NCBI RefSeq assembly: GCF_002088935.1
Contig: NZ_NCSS01000006.1
Location: 1,954,407 to 2,018,406, forward strand
DNA: 64,000 nt
Direction of reading: 5' to 3'
Origin: Henriciella litoralis
Lineage (GTDB): Bacteria > Pseudomonadota > Alphaproteobacteria > Caulobacterales > Hyphomonadaceae
This document shows positions 1 through 8,771 of this stretch, piece by piece. How positions within the stretch are numbered: position 1 is the stretch's first letter; each line of letters opens with the position of its first letter. Made by a program: the position numbers and the translations under genes. The notes under the pieces were generated by a model. That model was not told the DNA's origin. It ran no database searches and was given only the letters and a program-made list of their open reading frames with translations.

Positions 1-4
1 AAGG

Positions 5-1087
5 ATGAAACCCCTGCCACCCGGCGCGGTTATCGGCATTCTCGGCGGCGGTCAGCTTGGCCGTATGCTGGCAGGTGCAGCGGCGCGTCTTGGTTTTGAC
101 GTCAATATTTTCTGCCCCGGGGAAAGCCCCCCGGCCGCCCGCGTGTGCGCCCGTCACTTCGACGCTGACTATGACGACAAGGCCGCTCTGAAAGCCTTTG
201 CAGAAGCCTGCGACGTCATCACCTATGAGTTCGAGAACATCCCCGTCGCATCGGTCGCCCACCTTGTCAGCCTTGGCGCAGAGGTCCGCCCCGGCGCAAA
301 ATCGCTAGACGTCTCGCAGGACAGGCTTGCGGAGAAACAGTTCTTAAACGCCATCGGCATTGAGACAGGCCGGTTCGAACCGGTCGCCAGCATCGCTGAG
401 CTTGAAAACGCCCTCAAAGCACTCGGCGGAGAAGGCCTCTTGAAGACGCGCCGCGAAGGCTATGACGGCAAGGGTCAGGCGCGCGTCAAAACCGGCGATG
501 ATCTTGCCGCCGCGTTCGCCGCGATTGGCGAGGTGCCTGCGATCCTCGAAGCCCTCGTCCCGTTTGAACGAGAGATTTCCGTCGTGATCGCCCGCGGCGC
601 CGACGGTAAGACCACCGCCTTCGACCCCAGCATGAACGACCATAGTGGCGGCATCCTGAAACGCTCGACCGCACCCTGCGGCCTCAGCGAAGACGTCATC
701 GCTAACGCCCGAAAGCTTGCTGAAAAGCTCGCAGCGGAAACCGGCCATATCGGCGTTCTCGCGCTTGAACTCTTCGTCCTGAAAGACGGCACGCTGCTCG
801 CCAATGAAATGGCGCCGCGCGTCCACAATTCAGGCCACTGGACGCCCGAAGCCTGCGCCACCGGCCAGTTCGAACAGCATATCCGCGCCGTCGCCGGCTG
901 GCCGCTCGGTCCCGTAACCCGCCATTTCAATGTCGAGATGGAAAACCTGCTCGGCGAAGAAGCCCTCGCCCCGCCAGAGAGCTATCCCGTAGGCACAATC
1001 CTTACCCTCTATGGCAAGCGCGAGGCGAAGGCCGGTCGCAAGATGGGCCATGTGGTCCGGAGGACCGGGCCTGCTGGACAGACCTGA
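5..1087 (+). CDS. purK: 5-(carboxyamino)imidazole ribonucleotide synthase (PurK)
   Basis: ATP-grasp enzyme of cytosolic purine synthesis: it carboxylates AIR to N5-CAIR with ATP and bicarbonate, and PurE then rearranges the product. The 360 residues are a normal length. A nucleotide-type glycine loop GGGQLGRM lies at about residues 14-21, the ATP-grasp segment RREGYDGKGQ near 150, and the metal/substrate motif EMAPRVHNSGHWT near 270-285. An AAGG ribosome site directly precedes the ATG at the window edge, so purE is probably just upstream outside the window. The C-terminus (RRTGPAGQT) is slightly unusual but the domain is complete. Confidence 0.96.
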   Translation: MKPLPPGAVIGILGGGQLGRMLAGAAARLGFDVNIFCPGESPPAARVCARHFDADYDDKAALKAFAEACDVITYEFENIPVASVAHLVSLGAEVRPGAKSLDVSQDRLAEKQFLNAIGIETGRFEPVASIAELENALKALGGEGLLKTRREGYDGKGQARVKTGDDLAAAFAAIGEVPAILEALVPFEREISVVIARGADGKTTAFDPSMNDHSGGILKRSTAPCGLSEDVIANARKLAEKLAAETGHIGVLALELFVLKDGTLLANEMAPRVHNSGHWTPEACATGQFEQHIRAVAGWPLGPVTRHFNVEMENLLGEEALAPPESYPVGTILTLYGKREAKAGRKMGHVVRRTGPAGQT

Positions 1088-1202
1088 TCGCGCGCGTCTC
1101 CCCGAGGTCTTGAACTTGCGCTCATAATTCACGGCAAGATGCACGATCACGACGGGGAGCAAGTGACCGCCAAGACCGCAAACCAATCGGCCTTCACGTC
1201 CG

Positions 1203-1838
1203 CTAATCGGTCTCCCCGCGCCCTCTGAGCCGGTCCAGCAGGTCCAGCCCGGGCTTGGCAAACTTTGAGCCCCACTGGCCAAACTTCATCGCGCCCTGCA
1301 GCCGCTTCTCGATAAACGCGTCGAGGTCCTCTTCGGAGGGCTCATCCTGCCAATAGAGCACGATCTGCGGCAGCACCGCCGAAAGCAGCGCCCGCTTGGT
1401 TTCGCGGTTATAGTCTTCTGCGGTGTCGCCTGCTGCGAGCCAGATCGCGTCCGCCGTCTTCCACGTCCGCTTGGCGGCAGCAGGCGCGTTCCACGGTGCA
1501 AAGCCGCGCACTGCTGCACGTTTCACAGCCTCACGATGAGGCGCCAGCACGCTTAGCCAGGCCTTAATGCCCGCAGCGACCTTTTCATGCGTGCGTAACG
1601 CCGACAAATCCTGCGCCTCAAGCGCGGCCAGCATGTCTTCTTCGGCCCTGTCGAAAAACCGTTCGATTAAATCCGGCACGCCATTTGGGGCGGCGAGTGC
1701 TTTTTCATCGGAACCAAGTCCCGCTTCACGCGCTGATAGGGTAACGGCTTCATCCGTCCATCCCATATCTTCGATGTGTGGCATGAGCGCATCAAGCCAC
1801 TCATCCTGCAGTCGTATTGACGCTCTTCTTGCTGTCAT
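1203..1838 (-). CDS. COQ9 family protein (ubiquinone biosynthesis)
   Basis: 211-residue COQ9-family protein. Members bind lipids and help the COQ7-type hydroxylation step of ubiquinone synthesis at the inner membrane. The recognisable part is the C-terminal half with FAPWNAPAAAKRTWKTADAIW, a helical region ending near residue 170, and a basic amphipathic tail. The start has a GGAGCC ribosome site. The gene is divergent from rpsU, an arrangement that recurs in alphaproteobacteria and supports the call. Family assignment is confident; the exact biochemical role is known only from homologues. Confidence 0.85.
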   Translation of the reverse strand: MTARRASIRLQDEWLDALMPHIEDMGWTDEAVTLSAREAGLGSDEKALAAPNGVPDLIERFFDRAEEDMLAALEAQDLSALRTHEKVAAGIKAWLSVLAPHREAVKRAAVRGFAPWNAPAAAKRTWKTADAIWLAAGDTAEDYNRETKRALLSAVLPQIVLYWQDEPSEEDLDAFIEKRLQGAMKFGQWGSKFAKPGLDLLDRLRGRGETD

Positions 1839-1950
1839 TGCTGGCTCCGGGTGTAGGCAAGCCTGAAATTTGGTGTTATAGGCGCGCCTTCACAAGTAAC
1901 AGACACGCCAGACTATCGCTCGGGCAGGCCCCGAGCAAACCAATGGAGAT

Positions 1951-2166
1951 TTGAACATCGTACAGATCGTCGTCCGCGACAACAATGTCGAACAAGCCCT
2001 ACGCGCCCTAAAAAAGAAGATGCAGCGTGAGGGTCTCTTCCGGGAAATGAAATCCCGTACCCATTTTGAGAAGCCTTCCGAAAAGAAGGCTCGCCAGAAG
2101 GCAGAAGCTGTGCGCCGCGCTCGCAAACTTGCTCGTAAGCGCGCCCAGCGTGAGGGTCTGGCCTAG
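1951..2166 (+). CDS. rpsU: 30S ribosomal protein S21
   Basis: Small basic ribosomal protein of the 30S platform, which helps bring the anti-Shine-Dalgarno end of 16S rRNA to mRNA. The 71 residues match the family, with [20 protein letters not shown] near the N-terminus and the Lys/Arg-rich helix [13 protein letters not shown] at the end. No ATG is available in frame, so the start is a TTG at 1951 just after GGAG (1945-1948), a short spacing. An ATG at 1943 opens a three-codon reading frame whose TGA overlaps this TTG. A strong terminator follows at 2201. Confidence 0.95.
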   Translation: MNIVQIVVRDNNVEQALRALKKKMQREGLFREMKSRTHFEKPSEKKARQKAEAVRRARKLARKRAQREGLA

Positions 2167-2200
2167 GCCAAACCCGCCAAGTCTGGCGTAGATAAGAAAA

Positions 2201-2233
2201 CCCCTCCAGCTTTCCGGCTGGAGGGGTTTTTTT
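2201..2233. terminator. Rho-independent terminator of rpsU, probably bidirectional
   Basis: A perfect 10-bp stem CCCCTCCAGC/GCTGGAGGGG (2201-2210, 2217-2226) with loop TTTCCG is followed by seven T. The left flank is AAAA, which gives TTTT on the opposite strand, so it can also end the ABC permease transcript arriving from the right. Confidence 0.93.
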
Positions 2234-2266
2234 GTTGCCCGGAGTTTAAACCAGTCGGCGCCCGCC

Positions 2267-3721
2267 TCAGCTAGGCTCCTTCTTCTTCCCCGGAATGATC
2301 TTGCCAAACCATTTGCCGACATCGCCAACCCCTGCCCCATGCACAGCGCCAGCGCGGTAAACGCGTGAAGCGAGCCACAAGACGGTCAGCGACGCGACGA
2401 TCATCAAGATCAGCAGCCCGGCAATCTCCAAGAATGGCAGGCCTGTCGGGATCCGCAGGATCAACAGGAAGGGCGTGAAGAACGGGATCCAGCTCATAAT
2501 CGAGAGGATCGGCGACTCCGCATCTGAAATCGCCACCGTGATCATGAAGAGCGGCACCATCAGCAACACAATCAGCGGGGTCATCAATGTCTGCGCTTCC
2601 TGGATCGTATCACAAAGCGACCCGAGCGCCAGGAACACCGCGCCATACATGAGATAGCCCAGCACAAAGCTGAGGATGGCTGGCGCGAGCAGCTCTGGCC
2701 GCAAGACCGCGCCCGCCACTGAGAAGACGCCTTCACGCAGAGACGGGTCCATCATTGAGCCGAATGAATTGGCCATGATCACCGCGCCCATGGCCCAGAC
2801 ACCCATCAGCGTCAACGCGACGGCGAGAACAGCGAGCAATTTGCCCGCCAGCATGTGCGGCAACTTCACCGAGGTCAGCAGCGAGTCGAAGATCTTGTTT
2901 GACCGCTCCTCAATCGTGCCCATCAGCAGATAGTTGACGACAGAGAAGATCAGGAACCACAGCATGAAGGCCATGATGATCGAGGCGTAGTAAGGCGCGC
3001 GGTCCGCCAGCGTGACCGCTGACCCGCTATCGGACGAGGCGGGCCTTGCGCGCCGCTCTGCAACCGTGCGCGATTGCTCCGCCGCCTGGCGCAAAATACC
3101 CGGGCTGACACCAGCAGCCTCAAAAACACGCTTTTCAGTGAGCGACCGTTCGGCAGAGCGGACCTGCCGCAACAGGGTGTCAGACGTGACGTTCTCACTC
3201 CAATATTCGATCTCGCCGCTACCCTCGGGCACGAACACGGCCGCGAAGAGCGGCTGCGGGCCAGTTGGCGTCTCGACGGTCTTGTCCCCCAGGAGATAGG
3301 GCCGGATCGCCTCCTCGGTGTCGGCGGGTGGAGGCACGCTTATAAAATCAGCCTGGGGCAGCTGAACCTGCGCCCCGCCAGCAGCATCCAGCGCCTCCTG
3401 GACGCTCGCACCTGAATCGATGGCCGCGTCAAAGGCTTCCACTTTCTCGCTCGGTGTGTCGTTCAGAGCCCCCGTTGGATCAAGCAACAAACGCGCTCTG
3501 TCGATACGGTCCTCATCAAGCTCGGCTCTCAGCGCGTCCGCGAAGGCCGTGCCGCTTTCGATGACCGTATAATAACGCGTGGGCTGTGACGCCGCCGCCC
3601 AGCTTGGCGCCATGATGCCGACCGCCATCAGGATCGGCGTCAGCATCAGGCCAAGCCAGAACCCCCAGGCCTGCACATAACCAAGATAGTCACGGCGGGC
3701 GACGAGATAGATAGACCGCAT
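2267..3721 (-). CDS. ABC-2 type transporter permease (NatB-like)
   Basis: Membrane half of an ABC exporter, 484 residues. A first membrane helix at about 20-45 is followed by a long extracytoplasmic domain (about 50-240) and then five or six hydrophobic helices (from YYASIIMAFMLWFLIFSVVN to the C-terminus), the usual ABC-2/NatB layout. Its ATG overlaps the stop of the upstream ATPase gene by one base (TAATG), so the two are translationally coupled. The NatAB family exports Na+ or other cations or drugs; the substrate here cannot be read from sequence. Confidence 0.86.
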   Translation of the reverse strand: MRSIYLVARRDYLGYVQAWGFWLGLMLTPILMAVGIMAPSWAAASQPTRYYTVIESGTAFADALRAELDEDRIDRARLLLDPTGALNDTPSEKVEAFDAAIDSGASVQEALDAAGGAQVQLPQADFISVPPPADTEEAIRPYLLGDKTVETPTGPQPLFAAVFVPEGSGEIEYWSENVTSDTLLRQVRSAERSLTEKRVFEAAGVSPGILRQAAEQSRTVAERRARPASSDSGSAVTLADRAPYYASIIMAFMLWFLIFSVVNYLLMGTIEERSNKIFDSLLTSVKLPHMLAGKLLAVLAVALTLMGVWAMGAVIMANSFGSMMDPSLREGVFSVAGAVLRPELLAPAILSFVLGYLMYGAVFLALGSLCDTIQEAQTLMTPLIVLLMVPLFMITVAISDAESPILSIMSWIPFFTPFLLILRIPTGLPFLEIAGLLILMIVASLTVLWLASRVYRAGAVHGAGVGDVGKWFGKIIPGKKKEPS

Positions 3722-4683
3722 TACGCCGCCTCCACTTTGGTTTGCCCGGCCAGCGACTGGCGCAGATCCTCTGCCTCTGCCTCAGACACCAGCGACACAA
3801 ACACGTCCCGCAGTTTGGCATCCTCTGGCCGGAAGCTTGTGATGGGGGCGCCGGCATCGATGGCGGCGCGAAGCGCATCCTGCTCACCAAGTCCGGTCGG
3901 CAGCGACACGCGCCAGACATCGCCCTGGCGTTCAACATCGACAAAGCCTTTCGGGGCCAGCGCAGCTTGAAGATCAAAGCCTTCCGTCACACCGATCAGC
4001 GCCGCACGGCCAAGCGCGCCGAACGCCTCGTCCAGCGTGCCATCGAAAACCTTGCGGCCCCGCGCCATCATCACGATGGAATCGCAAAGCCGCTCGGCAT
4101 GCTCCATCACATGGGTCGAAAACAGGATCGTCGCGCCGCGCTTGTGCTCCTCAATAATCATGTCCTCCAGCCCTTGCTGGTTGACCGGGTCGAGGCCGGA
4201 AAATGGCTCGTCGAGGATCAGAAAGTCAGGCCGATGCGCGAGCGCGGACAGGATTTGCACCTTCTGCGCCATGCCCTTGGATAGTTTGGAGATACGTGAG
4301 CGGCCAAACTCGGCCAGCCCCATACGCTCCAGCAACTCGTCGGCCCGGTCGCGGGACTCGCCCGCGCTCATGCCTTTCAGACGCCCGAAATAGGAGATGA
4401 TCGCCCGTGGGCTCATTTTCTTGTAGAGGCCGCGCTCTTCCGGCAGGAAGCCAACTCGCCGCAGCGAGGCGATATCAGGGGGCCCGCCGAACAGGCTCAC
4501 CCGGCCCTCATCGGGGCTCAGCACGCCCAGCGCCATACGCAGGCTGGTCGATTTACCGGCCCCGTTCGGCCCGAGAAATCCGGTGATGCTGCCTTGCGGG
4601 ACGGACAGGCTGAGATCCTTCACGGCGGTAAAAAAACCAAACCGTTTGGTGACGGCCTCCATTTCCAATGGCGCTGCAGTCAT
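3721..4683 (-). CDS. ABC transporter ATP-binding protein (NatA-like)
   Basis: Cytosolic ATPase that energises the adjacent ABC-2 permease. It has Walker A GPNGAGKST near residue 40, the signature LSKGMAQKVQ near 135, Walker B FLILDEP, the H-loop STHVMEH, and a C-terminal extension typical of NatA-type subunits. The frame is open to 4728, but the ATG at 4683 sits behind a GGAGGGA ribosome site, giving 320 residues. It is first in a two-gene operon with the permease. Confidence 0.9.
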   Translation of the reverse strand: MTAAPLEMEAVTKRFGFFTAVKDLSLSVPQGSITGFLGPNGAGKSTSLRMALGVLSPDEGRVSLFGGPPDIASLRRVGFLPEERGLYKKMSPRAIISYFGRLKGMSAGESRDRADELLERMGLAEFGRSRISKLSKGMAQKVQILSALAHRPDFLILDEPFSGLDPVNQQGLEDMIIEEHKRGATILFSTHVMEHAERLCDSIVMMARGRKVFDGTLDEAFGALGRAALIGVTEGFDLQAALAPKGFVDVERQGDVWRVSLPTGLGEQDALRAAIDAGAPITSFRPEDAKLRDVFVSLVSEAEAEDLRQSLAGQTKVEAA

Positions 4684-4786
4684 TAGCGTATCCCTCCAAT
4701 TACCGTGCCCCAGATGACCGATAATCAACGCACGGTTTGAAGGCTACCCCTTGCCAAGACATTAAACAGCGCGCACGCTCCAGTTG

Positions 4787-5038
4787 ATGAAACGTAGTGA
4801 CGATCCGGGACGCCCTCCCAGACACCTGCCTCCGCCGCAGACCGACCCGTCTGAAGCCGGTTTTCGCCGTGCGCCAAGACATGATCCGGGCTGCGACCTT
4901 CATCGCATCGACGCAGCGTTGCGGCGCCTCGACAATGGCCGCTTTGGCCACTGTCTCTATTGCGGCGACCAGATCAGCTTTCGCCGTCTGAACCGCGATC
5001 CGGCCATCGAAAGCTGCTCGACCTGCAATGAAGGCTGA
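4787..5038 (+). CDS. DksA/TraR-type C4 zinc-finger protein
   Basis: 83-residue protein. Its second half (RIDAALRRLDNGRFGHCLYCGDQISFRRL...ESCSTC) is the DksA/TraR zinc-finger region, with two CxxC pairs that hold zinc. Such proteins bind the secondary channel of RNA polymerase, or are short relatives of unknown target. It lacks the long coiled-coil of full DksA, so stringent-response activity is uncertain. A TTG three bases upstream is an alternative start and no strong ribosome site is visible. It lies 23 bases before the GFA gene on the same strand. Confidence 0.8.
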   Translation: MKRSDDPGRPPRHLPPPQTDPSEAGFRRAPRHDPGCDLHRIDAALRRLDNGRFGHCLYCGDQISFRRLNRDPAIESCSTCNEG

Positions 5039-5061
5039 ATACCACAGAGAAGGAAAACACG

Positions 5062-5478
5062 ATGACAGCGACCTGCGCGTGCGGCTCGGTTAGCGTTTCC
5101 ATTGAAGACCGCCCGGCTTTCATCTTCGACTGCAATTGCAATATGTGCCGCAAGACGGGCGCAGCCTGGGGCTATTTCCAACCCGGCGCGGTGACCACCG
5201 AAGGTGCAACATCCGCCTTCTCGCGGACAGACAAGCCGTCACCCGCCGTCGCTGTTCATTCCTGCCCGAACTGTGGATCAACGACGCATTGGGTCCGCAC
5301 GGAAGATTTCATCGCAGGGCACGGCAATGACATGGCGGGCGTGAATATGCGCCTGTTCGATCCGGACGCGCTCGCCGGAATCGAAGTGCAATATCCAGAT
5401 GGCAAATCCTGGACAGGGGACGGTCCGTTCGGCTTTCGCCGCCCTGCCCTCACCATCAGCGAAGAAACGCCCTGGTAG
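5062..5478 (+). CDS. GFA family (CENP-V/DUF636) zinc protein
   Basis: 138 residues with the GFA fold: CACGSVSVSI at the N-terminus, CNCNMCRKTG near 30, and HSCPNCGSTTHW near 70, the cysteines that bind two zinc ions. The family is named for glutathione-dependent formaldehyde-activating enzyme, but most members have no proven reaction. A ribosome site AGAAGG precedes the ATG, and it probably shares a transcript with the zinc-finger gene upstream. It is convergent with the SMR gene, 8 bases apart. Confidence 0.86.
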   Translation: MTATCACGSVSVSIEDRPAFIFDCNCNMCRKTGAAWGYFQPGAVTTEGATSAFSRTDKPSPAVAVHSCPNCGSTTHWVRTEDFIAGHGNDMAGVNMRLFDPDALAGIEVQYPDGKSWTGDGPFGFRRPALTISEETPW

Positions 5479-5486
5479 GCGGTCTT

Positions 5487-5807
5487 TCAGCTCGTCGCTG
5501 ACAGGCGCATCAGGACAAGGCCGGACAGGATCAGCACCGCCGCTGCAATCCGCATCGGCGTCATGCTCTCCCCCAGAAACATAATCCCAAGAATAAAGGC
5601 CCCGACAGCGCCTATGCCGGTCCAGACCGTATAGGCCGTCCCGAGTGGCAAGACCCGCATCGACCATGAGAGCAGCGCGAAGCTGCCAATCATCGCCGTC
5701 AGCGTGATGACGCTCGGCCAGAGCTTCGTGAACCCGGCAGATTGTTTCATGAAATAGGCCCAGACCACTTCCAGCAGTCCGGCAATACCAAGGACAATCC
5801 ACGCCAT
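5487..5807 (-). CDS. SMR family efflux transporter (SugE/Gdx-like)
   Basis: Small multidrug resistance protein with four membrane helices (106 residues from the ATG at 5807; the longer frame to 5825 adds six poor residues). The SMR glutamate is in helix 1 (GLLEVVWA), and [12 protein letters not shown] and [13 protein letters not shown] are typical of the SugE/Gdx branch. Gdx proteins export guanidinium, while other SMRs export quaternary cations; sequence alone suggests the Gdx branch. A hairpin with an ACGG loop, the guanidine-II riboswitch loop, lies 25 bases upstream (see 5833). Confidence 0.88.
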   Translation of the reverse strand: MAWIVLGIAGLLEVVWAYFMKQSAGFTKLWPSVITLTAMIGSFALLSWSMRVLPLGTAYTVWTGIGAVGAFILGIMFLGESMTPMRIAAAVLILSGLVLMRLSATS

Positions 5808-5832
5808 ATCGGCCCTCAACAGCAATCAAGCG

Positions 5833-5846
5833 CCGGGCCGTCCCGG
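5833..5846 (-). promoter_or_regulatory. Hairpin with ACGG loop upstream of the SMR gene (possible half guanidine-II riboswitch)
   Basis: On the minus strand this reads CCGGG-ACGG-CCCGG: a perfect 5-bp stem capped by ACGG, ending 25 bases before the SMR start. Guanidine-II (mini-ykkC) elements have two hairpins with ACGR loops before Gdx/SugE genes. I find only this one with a clean stem, so the call is tentative. Confidence 0.3.
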
Positions 5847-5942
5847 ACCTGTCTCCCATAAGGGCGAGGACGTGGCCTGCCTTTGCACGCTAAGTAAGGA
5901 GCGGCTCGTTGATTGCCACTCCATGTTTCAGGCTAATCGGCA

Positions 5943-7193
5943 CTAACTTCCGACGAAGCGCAAGTCCTGAAGCCAATCGTGCAAGTGTCCATGCTTTTCT
6001 GGCTGTTCCGTCGACAGCGTCAGCATGAGGAGTTGCACTTCGCGCTCATTTTCATGAGCGACCAGTGCAAACTGGCTTGTCCACCCATCGTCTTCCATCT
6101 GAATATCTTCAACTCGCCAGCTTAGTCCATTTGCCTCAATCAAGGGGCCGTCTTTCAACGATGATGGCCAGCTAAACGGCGAAGCCGTCTTTTTCTCGAC
6201 GCGCATCGACGACACGCGAAGAGCGATCGATCCATGATGATAAATGACCGTCTGATTGTCTGGCGCCGTTGACTCAACCAGGTATCCGGGCAGATGAAGC
6301 TGCCAGCCCTGAAATGGGGCGAGCGACACGGTTCGACGTTGATATCCGATGCCGTCCGGAACTGGCGGCATATCGTCAGAAACCGCTCGGAAGTACTCGG
6401 AAACTGCAGTTTCCAGATCAGCGGGGATCGGCTCGTTTAGCGCTTCCAACTTAGTAACAATAAACCTGATTTGATCATTCGTGCGCGACTCAAGCTCATT
6501 TGCTGGGGCACGCCATTCAGCGACCTGCCAAAGCATGCCGCGAAGCTGATTTAGCCAGAACTGCCCATCCAGCCCTTCTGACCACCATGGAAAGAAGCGT
6601 GCTGCTTCTCCGAGGAGCTCAGCCTCATCTGCCTCGACGACAAATTCTGCCCAAGCGGCAGAATTGTACCCCAATGGACAAGCAATCAATTCAGAGTCCA
6701 GTCCGAGGCCGTATGGAATGCAGAACGAGCCGCCTTCAAATGCCTGCGACCGGTGCGATCGGGTCAGGGATCTTAGAAATTCTGCCATCTGCCCCTGCAG
6801 ACTCGAGAAGTCTCGATCAACCACATAACCCGTCTCGTCAGTGCACTGATCCCCAACGCCACCCCAATTCCAGTTAAAACTCAGCTGATGGGCCACATCT
6901 TCCAGCATGCCCACGACCGCAGCATGGTATCCCGGGCCGGTATTGGATGAGCGGAAATTGACGACGAGACCATCTTTAACCGCCTCAAAAAAAATTGAAT
7001 CCGCGATTGGCAATAGTTTGACAGCGAGCGCTCCGTCAGCTGTGACGGCGCTCGAATAGAGTGGCGCCAATTGGTTTTGCTTTGACCAGGCCTGAGCTTT
7101 CTGATCGACCGCGCCGAGAGCCTTGGCTCCCTTCGCTCGACCAAAAAGAAGCTTCGGCCCCTCAGGCGAATAGGCAGAAGCGTCAATTCCCAT
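5943..7193 (-). CDS. Hypothetical protein, 416 residues
   Basis: I do not recognise this protein. It has no signal peptide or membrane helix. It is Trp-rich (NWNWGGVGDQC, FFPWWSEGLDGQFW, WQLHLPGYLVES), acidic, and appears to have two or three globular parts: about 1-100, 100-270, and 290-416 with beta-rich segments. Base composition is visibly lower in G+C than neighbouring accA, hinting at a different history. It shares the minus strand with accA (33 bases upstream), but the poor ribosome site before its ATG argues against efficient coupling. Function unknown. Confidence 0.75.
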   Translation of the reverse strand: MGIDASAYSPEGPKLLFGRAKGAKALGAVDQKAQAWSKQNQLAPLYSSAVTADGALAVKLLPIADSIFFEAVKDGLVVNFRSSNTGPGYHAAVVGMLEDVAHQLSFNWNWGGVGDQCTDETGYVVDRDFSSLQGQMAEFLRSLTRSHRSQAFEGGSFCIPYGLGLDSELIACPLGYNSAAWAEFVVEADEAELLGEAARFFPWWSEGLDGQFWLNQLRGMLWQVAEWRAPANELESRTNDQIRFIVTKLEALNEPIPADLETAVSEYFRAVSDDMPPVPDGIGYQRRTVSLAPFQGWQLHLPGYLVESTAPDNQTVIYHHGSIALRVSSMRVEKKTASPFSWPSSLKDGPLIEANGLSWRVEDIQMEDDGWTSQFALVAHENEREVQLLMLTLSTEQPEKHGHLHDWLQDLRFVGS

Positions 7194-7226
7194 TTGTATT
7201 TGCCCGCTTTGAGACGAGAACCGCCC

Positions 7227-8189
7227 CTAGTTAAGCCCTTCGCGGCCAATCGCGTAGAAGCGTTCACGACGCTGACGTTTCAGCTCGGTGGCCGACAGAC
7301 CGTCGAGATCACCAAGCGCCTTGTCGATGGCTTTTCCGGCCTGGCTGATGGCACGCTGCGGATCGCGGTGCGCGCCGCCCATCGGCTCTTTCACAATCGC
7401 GTCGATCACTTTCAGCTTCAGCAGGTCGTCTGAGGTAATCTTCATCGCTTCTGCCGCATCGCGCGCCTTGCCGGAGTCGCGATAGAGAATGGATGCGCAG
7501 CCCTCAGGCGAGATCACCGAATAGATGGAGTGCTCCATCATCAGCACCTTATTGGCCGCCGCGATGGCAATCGCGCCGCCGGAGCCGCCCTCGCCAATGA
7601 TCAGCGAGACCATCGGCACGGTCAGAGTCAGGCACCGCTCGGTCGACCGGGCAATCGCCTCAGCCTGCCCGCGCTCTTCGCCGGCCTTGCCGGGGAATGC
7701 GCCAGCGGTATCAACAAAGCTCAGCACCGGCAGCTTGAAGCGCTCAGCCAGGTCCATCAGGCGGACGGCTTTGCGATAGCCTTCCGGGTGCGCCATGCCG
7801 AAATTATGCCGCAAGCGGCTTTCGGTGTTGGTGCCCTTTTCATGGCCCATGATGACGACACTGCGCCCGCGGAAAGTCGCAAGGCCGCCCAGCACGGCTT
7901 CGTCATTGCCGAAGACACGGTCACCGGCCAGTTCCTGGAAGTCATCGAACAGATGTTCGACATAATTGCTGAAGTGCGGGCGCTCTGGATGGCGGGCGAC
8001 TTGCGTCTTGCGCCATGGCGTCAGCGAGGAATAGGTATCCTTCAGCTGCTTGGCCGCTTTGTCCTTGAGCTTCTTCAGCTCATCGGAAAGAGAGGGTCCG
8101 TCACCTGTTTGCGAGATGGATTCCAGCTCGGCAATCTTGGTCTCAAGCTCGGCGATCGGCTTTTCAAAATCGAGATATGTCGTAGGCAT
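7227..8189 (-). CDS. accA: Acetyl-CoA carboxylase carboxyltransferase subunit alpha
   Basis: Alpha half of the carboxyltransferase that, with AccD, moves the carboxyl group from biotin to acetyl-CoA to form malonyl-CoA, the first step of fatty-acid synthesis. The 320 residues are a full length. It begins with the helical FEKPIAELETKIAELE and has the crotonase-fold oxyanion regions (RGRSVVIMGHEKGTNTESR near 110 and IIGEGGSGGAIAIAAANK near 200). Transcribed alone or ahead of the 416-residue orphan gene. Confidence 0.97.
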   Translation of the reverse strand: MPTTYLDFEKPIAELETKIAELESISQTGDGPSLSDELKKLKDKAAKQLKDTYSSLTPWRKTQVARHPERPHFSNYVEHLFDDFQELAGDRVFGNDEAVLGGLATFRGRSVVIMGHEKGTNTESRLRHNFGMAHPEGYRKAVRLMDLAERFKLPVLSFVDTAGAFPGKAGEERGQAEAIARSTERCLTLTVPMVSLIIGEGGSGGAIAIAAANKVLMMEHSIYSVISPEGCASILYRDSGKARDAAEAMKITSDDLLKLKVIDAIVKEPMGGAHRDPQRAISQAGKAIDKALGDLDGLSATELKRQRRERFYAIGREGLN

Positions 8190-8231
8190 GTGCTTGAACC
8201 TAATGTCAGTCGGGTATGAATCCTAGCCACT

Positions 8232-8771
8232 TTACGCTGGCAGGTGGCGCTCAAAGAGCTGAACGTCACTGCCGCGATACGATGTATCTGTCACCCAGAC
8301 AAATCCACATTTCTCAGCAACTGCGCGTGACGCGGCATTGTCATGGTCGATTATGCAGGCAATTTTCGGCGCCTTCAGCTCACTGTCAGCCCAGCTCAGC
8401 ACCGCTTTCAGGGCCTCTGTCGCATAGCCTTGGCCATGGGCGTGGCGCGCAAAGGCCCAGCCGGCTTCGGGTATTCCGGAAAGATCCGGCTGCAGCCCCC
8501 GCATGAAATCAGCCAAGCCGATCTCGCCGAGAAACTGGCCGCTTCCCCGTTCGCAAACGATCCAGTTGCCATAGCCTATAAGGTCCCACATGCCGCGCAT
8601 TCTGCACATGGTGAACCATGCATCCTGATGATCGCGCGTCTGCCCGCCGATAAAGCGCACCACTTCCGGGTCTTGCCACATAGCCGCGCTAGCCTCGAAG
8701 TCGGACGCTGCGGCCCCGCGCAGATGCAGCCGCTTCGTCAGCAGCACGGGCACAGGCCGCCCTTCGCTCAC
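8232..8771 (-). CDS. GNAT family N-acetyltransferase (RimJ/RimL-like)
   Basis: 179-residue acetyltransferase with the RimJ/RimL-type layout: TKRLHLRGAAASDFEA near the start, the acetyl-CoA loop region AFARHAHGQGYATEALKAV (about 105-125), and IIDHDNAASRAVAEKCGF near 145. Substrate unknown. It starts with GTG inside the stop of the SnoaL-like gene (GTGA overlap at 8768-8771), so the pair is translationally coupled. Confidence 0.87.
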   Translation of the reverse strand: MSEGRPVPVLLTKRLHLRGAAASDFEASAAMWQDPEVVRFIGGQTRDHQDAWFTMCRMRGMWDLIGYGNWIVCERGSGQFLGEIGLADFMRGLQPDLSGIPEAGWAFARHAHGQGYATEALKAVLSWADSELKAPKIACIIDHDNAASRAVAEKCGFVWVTDTSYRGSDVQLFERHLPA

